Shown: positions 7,227 to 11,866 of the stretch, piece by piece | Numbering within the stretch: position 1 is the stretch's first letter | Layout: the number at the start of each line of letters is the position of its first letter | NCBI GenBank assembly: GCA_003669575.1 | Contig: QWOR01000298.1 | Span: forward strand, 1-11,866 | Direction of reading: 5' to 3' | Length of the DNA stretch: 11,866 bases | Origin: Planctomycetota bacterium | GTDB taxonomy: Bacteria; Planctomycetota; Planctomycetia; Planctomycetales; Planctomycetaceae | Position numbers and translations under genes: made by a program | Notes under the pieces: model-generated | Databases searched by the model: none | Told to the model about the DNA's origin: nothing | What the model saw: the letters and a program-made list of their open reading frames with translations, nothing else

Positions 7227-7445
7227 TCACGAGTTGGAATTTTCGCGGAACAGAGCCACATGGCCGCATTCGCGACAGGAACGGGAAGAGAGCTCCTCAC
7301 CACTCGAAAATGCGCCGGTCCACCAACTTCGAATTCCGCGCACGAAGTACAAGCAATACCGTTCCTTTACAAAACCCCATTCATAGTCGCATTTGTGGCA
7401 GATGGGACAAGGAGCGGTGTCTCGTGTTCTCATTGACTGGCCCAT
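7227..7445 (-). CDS. Small zinc-ribbon protein, second (intact) copy
   Basis: 72 residues with two CxxC knuckles: CPIC at 13-16 and CREC at 57-60, followed by GHVALF. The core carries YEWG (21-24) and a hydrophobic LYFVRG (32-37). CxxC, roughly 40 residues, then CxxCG and a hydrophobic strand is the layout of small nucleic-acid- or protein-binding zinc ribbons common in planctomycetes; the ligand is unknown. An extra Cys at 19 and 31 could join the site. The ATG at 7443-7445 is preceded by AAAGGG six bases upstream, a good ribosome site. The gap to the first copy is 21 bases and to the third copy 30 bases, so the three look like one transcript. The base composition is more AT-rich than the metabolic genes around it. 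That it is a real gene is supported mainly by its alignment with the two neighbours. Confidence 0.78.
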   Translation of the reverse strand: MGQSMRTRDTAPCPICHKCDYEWGFVKERYCLYFVRGIRSWWTGAFSSGEELSSRSCRECGHVALFRENSNS

Positions 7446-7466
7446 GATTCACCCTTTGAAATTGGT

Positions 7467-7682
7467 TTAATCGATCGTAAAGATCTGAATGTTGCCACAC
7501 TTTTTACAGCGACGAGCAACTGTTTTCATTCCCAGAAGATCACTGAAAAATCGAGTGAACCATCCAGTTCCTTCTGGGATAAATATGAAAAGACGTCCAC
7601 TCCCAATACGCCCCCAGTCGTAATTTGCGTCTCCTCAGACCGAACAATTCGCCGTCCCGCGAATCAGCGGATCAGATCCCAT
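7467..7682 (-). pseudogene. Small zinc-ribbon paralogue, first copy, TGA at the second ligand Cys
   Basis: The ATG at 7680-7682 has the best ribosome site of the array (GAGGAG, six bases upstream). It reads MGSDPLIRGTANCSV and then TGA (7635-7637). The same frame goes on for 55 sense codons (GDANYDWGRIGSGRLFIF..., then RRCKKCGNIQIFTID) to a TAA at 7467-7469. With the TGA counted as a residue, C13, position 16, Y21, W23 and G24 match the intact copy exactly, and the distal CKKC is at 59-62. The TGA therefore sits precisely where the intact copy has Cys16. One base change from TGC or TGT explains it as a nonsense mutation. Selenocysteine is the less likely alternative. As read normally it yields only a 15-residue peptide. 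Confidence 0.72.
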
Positions 7683-7751
7683 GGCAATCTCCTCAATTCG
7701 TGTTATTGGAGATCAACGTAAGACAGCACCAAGCGGATCACTATCCCAACG

Positions 7752-7783
7752 AAAACAGGGCGGACATTACTGTCCGCCCTGTT
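7752..7783 (-). terminator. Intrinsic terminator of the acetolactate synthase gene
   Basis: AACAGGGCGGACA (7754-7766) pairs perfectly with TGTCCGCCCTGTT (7771-7783) around the four-base loop TTAC, giving 13 pairs. Read on the minus strand, the stem runs straight into TTTT (7755-7752) and then CG. It lies about 47 bases past the synthase stop and before the zinc-ribbon array, so the array is probably transcribed separately. On the plus strand the tail is only TTCG. Confidence 0.9.
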
Positions 7784-7829
7784 CGATGACTGTCGATGAT
7801 TACTGACAGACGGACGTCTGCCGCTCGCT

Positions 7830-9644
7830 TTACTCGAGGATGATATCTCGTACGGTGGCTCCACCGGGGATCATCGGCAGCACGTGTTCCTGGTACGGGC
7901 AGATCACGTCCAGCAGGAATGGACCATCGTGAGCAATCATCTCGGCGATCGCAGCTGACAGATCCTTCTTCAAACGAACCTGCCTGGCCTTCACACCGAA
8001 GCCAGCTGCGATCTGAACGAAGTTCGGGTAGGTCTCTTCGTAGTGGCTGCCTTCGCCTTCACCGAGCCATTCGGGATGGTCGATCGGGCCGAGGTAAGTG
8101 TGAGCCCGCTTGCCGTCCATGAAGCGGTCTTCCCACTGCACCACCATGCCCAGATGCTGATTGTTGAGCAGCAGGATCTTGACTGGCAGCTTCTCGCAGG
8201 CGAGCGTTGCCAGCTCTTGAACATTCATCAGCATGCAGCCGTCGCCATCGATGTCGACGCAGATGCGGTCCGGGTGGGCGGCCTGCATCCCCATGGCTGC
8301 GGGCAGGCCGAAGCCCATCGTGCCCAGGCCGGAGCTGGAGAGCCAGCGTTTTGGCTTGCGGAACTTGAAGTGCTGAGCGGCCCACATCTGATGCTGACCC
8401 ACACCCACGGCGATCAGCGGATCCTTGTCGATCGTCTGCTTCCAGAGCTCCGTGATGGCAGCCTGCGGCAGGATGTATTTCGGGTCGTCCTTGAACGTCA
8501 GCGGATACTTCTCCCGCCACTCGTTGACCTGCTTCCACCAGTCTTCGATCTGTGGCTTGTCGGTTTCGGCGAAGCTATCGCAAATCTGGGTGAGGAATTG
8601 CTTCACGTCGCCCACGACGGGGATGTGAGCTTCCTTGTTCTTGTGCATCTCCGATGGATCGATGTCGACATGGATGATCTTGCCGTGCTTGGCGAACTCA
8701 TCGAGCTTGCCGGTCACACGATCGTCGAACCGCACGCCCAGGGCGATCAGCAGATCGGCCTCGTTGATGGCGAAGTTCGAATATGCCGTGCCGTGCATGC
8801 CGAGCATGTGCAGCGACTGAGGATCGTCGCCGGGGAAGGCTCCGATACCCATCACGGTTGTGGCGACGGGAATCCCCGTCAGGCGAGCGAATTTGGTGAA
8901 CTCGTCGGCAGCGTTCGAGTTAATGACACCGCCGCCGACGTAGAAGATGGGCTTCTTGGAGCGGCGGATGGCTGCCAGAACGCGATTGATCGTTTCCTGA
9001 GGAATCGGCTGTGGCTCGGGCTCGTACCCAGGGAGGTACATTTCCGGATCCCAGTCGATGTCCCCTTCGAGTTTGGCCAGCAGAATGTTCTTCGGGAGGT
9101 CGATCAGAACCGGTCCGGGGCGCCCTGACTTGGCGACGTAGAACGCCTCTTTGACGATCCGGGGAATCGATCGCAGGCACTCTTGCATCGATTCATGACA
9201 GCGCCAGTCCTTCGCACTCACCAGATAGTGATGCTTGGTAATAGGACGGCAGATCTCGACGATCGGCGTTTCCTGGAAGGCGTCGGTCCCGATCACTGCC
9301 TGGGGCACCTGTCCGGTGATGCAGATGAGCGGGATGCTGTCCATCTTGGCGTCAGCGATTGCCGTGACAAGGTTCGTGGCACCGGGGCCACTGGTCGCCA
9401 TGCAGACGCCGACTTCTTCGGTGGTGCGGGAAACCCCCTGAGCGGCGAAGCCACCACCCTGCTCGTGACGAGGAAGGATCGTGCGGATTTCGTCGCTGAA
9501 TTTTCGCAGAGCCTGGTGCAGCGGCATGCTGCAACCGCCTGGATAGGCGAATATGGTTTTGGTCCCTTGCCGCACAAGGCACTGGATCACGATGTCAGCC
9601 CCGTTCAGGGCAACTTTGGTCTCGGTGGTCGGGTTGGCAGCCAC
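7830..9644 (-). CDS. ilvB: Acetolactate synthase, catalytic (large) subunit
   Basis: Condenses two pyruvates to acetolactate, or pyruvate with 2-oxobutyrate, the first common step to valine, leucine and isoleucine. It is ThDP-, Mg- and FAD-dependent and cytosolic. 604 residues, near the family length. The N-terminal ThDP-binding domain has YPGG (34-37), the catalytic Glu in HEQGGG (Glu61) and SGPGATN (85-91). The middle domain has the FAD-contacting RFDDRVTGK (305-313). The C-terminal ThDP/Mg motif runs from GDG (467-469) to NN (494-495). QWEDRF (503-508) and the C-terminal QEHVLPMIPGG (585-595) are close to plant and algal enzymes. The start is GTG at 9642-9644, with GAGAGG 8 bases upstream. 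No regulatory subunit gene (ilvH/ilvN) is adjacent and no peptide rich in Leu/Val/Ile precedes it, so attenuation is not apparent. ilvB, ilvG and ilvI cannot be told apart here. Confidence 0.96.
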   Translation of the reverse strand: MAANPTTETKVALNGADIVIQCLVRQGTKTIFAYPGGCSMPLHQALRKFSDEIRTILPRHEQGGGFAAQGVSRTTEEVGVCMATSGPGATNLVTAIADAKMDSIPLICITGQVPQAVIGTDAFQETPIVEICRPITKHHYLVSAKDWRCHESMQECLRSIPRIVKEAFYVAKSGRPGPVLIDLPKNILLAKLEGDIDWDPEMYLPGYEPEPQPIPQETINRVLAAIRRSKKPIFYVGGGVINSNAADEFTKFARLTGIPVATTVMGIGAFPGDDPQSLHMLGMHGTAYSNFAINEADLLIALGVRFDDRVTGKLDEFAKHGKIIHVDIDPSEMHKNKEAHIPVVGDVKQFLTQICDSFAETDKPQIEDWWKQVNEWREKYPLTFKDDPKYILPQAAITELWKQTIDKDPLIAVGVGQHQMWAAQHFKFRKPKRWLSSSGLGTMGFGLPAAMGMQAAHPDRICVDIDGDGCMLMNVQELATLACEKLPVKILLLNNQHLGMVVQWEDRFMDGKRAHTYLGPIDHPEWLGEGEGSHYEETYPNFVQIAAGFGVKARQVRLKKDLSAAIAEMIAHDGPFLLDVICPYQEHVLPMIPGGATVRDIILE

Positions 9645-9969
9645 GGGCGAGGCCTCTCAACTAGTAGTGGGGACGAACACGGAATTGGCAGGAAGGTGCG
9701 AACGGTTCGGCATTTCCATCATGTGCGGACCCCCAAACTGCTCGTCAGGTTCGGAGGCACCCGGGAGTCTGAAAGTGTACCCGCAGCCAGTCTCCAAAAC
9801 GAGTCCCCAAGCCGAAATGAGGCCTTCCCGCGATGAAAGCGAAGCGGTTTTCCCGATTAAGCCGGAGCCGGAATCTAGCCGACTCCCGCAGGCACTCGAC
9901 AGCTTCAGCGGGATCCAATGAGACTGGTGAGTTGACGCAACCCCATTTCCGGAAGCTGCTTCCGGGATT
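9645..9969. promoter_or_regulatory. 325-base intergenic leader upstream of acetolactate synthase
   Basis: No gene is supported here. A tiny minus-strand frame (9657-9722, 21 codons beginning with two ATGs) ends within the synthase ribosome site, but it is not enriched in Leu, Val or Ile. CCCGC (9885-9889) and GCGGG (9908-9912) could pair across a long loop. No clear -35/-10 pair is seen, although the synthase promoter should lie in this stretch. Confidence 0.4.
9949..9965 (-). terminator. Possible terminator after the WD40 gene
   Basis: CCGGAAG (9949-9955) pairs with CTTCCGG (9959-9965) around CTG, a 7-pair stem starting 4 bases past the WD40 stop. On the minus strand it is followed by AAATGGGG, not by T residues, so intrinsic termination is uncertain. 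On the plus strand TTTTATTG follows, but no plus-strand gene ends here. Confidence 0.4.
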
Positions 9970-11865
9970 TTATTGTTTCTTGGAAGACTTGGCGTCGTCG
10001 GCTCCGGCCACCGTCGTCCATCGGGATGTGGGCCAAATCACAGCTGTTCCATCGCGGCTGGCGGTTAGGATCTCCTGACCATCAATTGGTGAGAAAGTCA
10101 CACTCGTCACGTCCTCAGTGTGCCGGCTCAACGTCAGGATTTCCTTGCCCGTCAGAGAGTCCCAGAGCTTCGCTGTCTGGTCCTGGCTTCCGGTAATGAT
10201 GCGTGATTTGTCGGGAGAGAATGCCACCGAAGTGACCGCAGCGGAGTGTCCGGACAGAGACTGCCGCTTCTCCGCAGTCTGCACATCCCAGACGATGGCG
10301 GTGTTGTCCTCACCCCCCGTGGCCAGCCACTGGCTGTCTTTGGAGAACTCGGCACATAGCACCGCAAAGCGGTGTCCCTTGAACTCGCGAATCAACTCAC
10401 CGGTCGACGCGTTCCACAGGCGGGCCGTCTGGTCGCTCGATGTGGTCACGATAAACTCGCCCGACGGAGAGTAGTTGGCCGAACGCACGCGGTCGGTATG
10501 TCCGCGCAGAGTCAGCTCAACCTTTCCGGTCGCGAGCCGCCACACTTTCGCGGTGCCATCATCACTCGCGGTCAGCACGCACTGCCCGTCCTTCGAAAAG
10601 GTCGCCGTGTTGACGAAGCTGGAGTGTTCTCCTTCGAGCTTGCGGATCACTTTGCCGGTTTTGGCATCCCAGACCTTGGCGGAGTTGTCCCAGCTGCCGG
10701 TGACGATCATGTCACCCGCTGGAGAGAACCGGGCCGAAGCCACTGCGCCGTGTGGGCTGAAGCTCATCTTCTCGCGGCCGGTCTTCACATCCCAAAGCCG
10801 CGAGTCACTGCCTCCCACAGTCAGCACATCCTCAGAACCCGGGACGAAGGTTGTTGACCACAGCAGCCCACCTCGTAGCTTCATGTCGATCAGGGGGCCG
10901 AGTTTCCCGTCAGGTTGCGGAGTTTCGAGCTCCTTGCCGGAAGCAAGATTCCACAGTCGAACAGTCCGTTCGTCTGAGTTCGCGATCAGCAACCGCTGGC
11001 CATCCTCGGACACGCTAAGCGAGTAGACGTTGCCAGGAAATGGCCCGAAGGTCTGGGTGGTCTGGCCAGTCGTGATGTCCCAGACTCGCAGCTTCTGGTC
11101 GGCACAGCTGGTGACCACCAGATTTCCACCCGGAACGCTCTGCAAGGCGAGCACGGAGTCGGGGTGCTTGAGTATCAGCTTGTTCAACTCCTGGCCCGAC
11201 GCGACATCCCACTGACCGACCGTATTGTCTCCGCTGGCGGTCAGGACACGTGTCCCATCATTCGAGAAGCGAATTGCCGAAATACGTCGCGAATGGCCAT
11301 CGAGGTTCGCCACGACGCGGCCTGCCTCGACGTTCCACAGCTTCACATGACCTCTCGTATCCCCCGTCGCCAGCAGCGTGTTATTGGGAGAAAACGCCAC
11401 GGCTGTCACTTCGGCCTGATGACCATCCAGAGTCATCACCCGGGAGCCAGTCATGGCATCCCAAAGAATCGCAGTCTTGTCATCGCTGCCGGTCGCGACC
11501 CATTTTCCGTTGCTTGACACCGTAGCAGCTGCACTGCGACCACTATGGTCCAGACGTTGAATCTGTCCCCCGGTCGCAACATCCCAGATGCGGGCTGTGT
11601 TATCCACCGCTGCGGTGAGCAGCCTTTTGCCACCCGGAAAGAAGACTGCGGTCGACGCCAGATAAGTGTGTCCTTCAGCGAGCGTCATTCCGGGTTGACC
11701 CGAACTCGTACTCCATAAACGAGCTGTGCGATCACGACTGGCAGTGACGATCTGATGCTGATCCTGTGAGAACGTGGCATCCAGAACGGCATCGGAATGG
11801 CCATTGAGTACGACGCCCTGCAGTGTGCGAATCTCCTGGTACCCCTCAATGCTCCACTCGCGAAC
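9970..11865 (-). CDS. WD40-repeat protein; N-terminus beyond the window
   Basis: The frame is open to the right edge, so 631 C-terminal residues are visible. An internal ATG at 11688 is not the start, because WD40 repeat sequence continues upstream of it in frame. The visible part has 14 full WD40 repeats of about 41 residues plus the tail of another. They show the typical GH near the start and a closing WD, such as LDGHQAEVTAVAFSP and LLATGD followed by KLWNVEAG. Fourteen repeats would fit two seven-bladed propellers. The repeat with LRGGLLWSTTF is degenerate and preceded by a short insert (about 255-270 of the visible part). The protein ends in a lysine/serine tail (DAKSSKKQ). Such propellers are protein-binding scaffolds. 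In planctomycetes they are often fused to Ser/Thr kinase or cytochrome-like domains, but whichever domain precedes them lies outside this window. Confidence 0.9.
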   Translation of the reverse strand, partial: VREWSIEGYQEIRTLQGVVLNGHSDAVLDATFSQDQHQIVTASRDRTARLWSTSSGQPGMTLAEGHTYLASTAVFFPGGKRLLTAAVDNTARIWDVATGGQIQRLDHSGRSAAATVSSNGKWVATGSDDKTAILWDAMTGSRVMTLDGHQAEVTAVAFSPNNTLLATGDTRGHVKLWNVEAGRVVANLDGHSRRISAIRFSNDGTRVLTASGDNTVGQWDVASGQELNKLILKHPDSVLALQSVPGGNLVVTSCADQKLRVWDITTGQTTQTFGPFPGNVYSLSVSEDGQRLLIANSDERTVRLWNLASGKELETPQPDGKLGPLIDMKLRGGLLWSTTFVPGSEDVLTVGGSDSRLWDVKTGREKMSFSPHGAVASARFSPAGDMIVTGSWDNSAKVWDAKTGKVIRKLEGEHSSFVNTATFSKDGQCVLTASDDGTAKVWRLATGKVELTLRGHTDRVRSANYSPSGEFIVTTSSDQTARLWNASTGELIREFKGHRFAVLCAEFSKDSQWLATGGEDNTAIVWDVQTAEKRQSLSGHSAAVTSVAFSPDKSRIITGSQDQTAKLWDSLTGKEILTLSRHTEDVTSVTFSPIDGQEILTASRDGTAVIWPTSRWTTVAGADDAKSSKKQ

Positions 11866-11866
11866 C

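Noticed and set aside
8043..9128. 361-codon open frame on the plus strand opposite acetolactate synthase
   Set aside because: It is fully antisense to a conserved enzyme, its composition follows the GC-rich complement of that gene, and it has no recognisable motif.
9657..9722. 21-codon minus-strand frame just before the acetolactate synthase start, as a possible leader peptide
   Set aside because: It lacks runs of Leu, Val or Ile codons, has no good ribosome site, and no competing terminator/antiterminator pair is visible.
9183..9836. 217-codon plus-strand frame across the acetolactate synthase start and leader
   Set aside because: Most of it is the complement of the synthase coding sequence, and the part in the leader shows no protein-like features.

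Overview
The window looks like an ordinary chromosomal stretch of a planctomycete. The best evidence is a cysteine-rich YTV-repeat protein, a family known almost only from Planctomycetes. Supporting it are a long zinc-ribbon/one-TM protein of planctomycete style, a 14-blade WD40 protein and scattered single genes for amino-acid and pyrimidine synthesis instead of compact operons. GC is fairly high overall, and two stretches are visibly AT-richer (about 4840-5180 and 7440-7700).

Layout: 1-909 (-) 5' part of pyrD (class 2 dihydroorotate dehydrogenase), cut by the window edge. 1086-1901 (+) a lipoprotein of unknown function. 2010-2747 (+) hisA. 2823-4796 (-) a membrane protein with N-terminal zinc ribbon and a secretin-N-like C-terminus. 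4797-5257 a 461-base divergent intergenic region. 5258-6679 (+) the secreted YTV-repeat protein, followed by a structured 3' region and a strong terminator (6797-6840). 6945-7682 (-) a tandem array of three small zinc-ribbon paralogues: the first copy has a TGA exactly where its second zinc-binding cysteine should be, the second is intact, and the third has an in-frame TAG. 7752-7783 a near-ideal terminator. 7830-9644 (-) the acetolactate synthase large subunit (ilvB type, GTG start). 9645-9969 intergenic. 9970-11865 (-) a WD40 protein whose N-terminus lies beyond the window.

The metabolic genes are independent: pyrD acts in UMP synthesis, hisA in histidine and ilvB in branched-chain amino acids. 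The YTV protein is a probable cell-envelope component. No tRNA, rRNA, insertion sequence, phage gene, integrase or CRISPR array was seen.

The most interesting part is the zinc-ribbon array. Its three members align at the residue level (C13, C16, Y21, F/W23, G24 and a distal CxxC), yet two carry one in-frame stop each. One of these is a Cys-to-TGA change that could be read as selenocysteine or, more simply, as decay. I did not find a convincing new multi-gene system.
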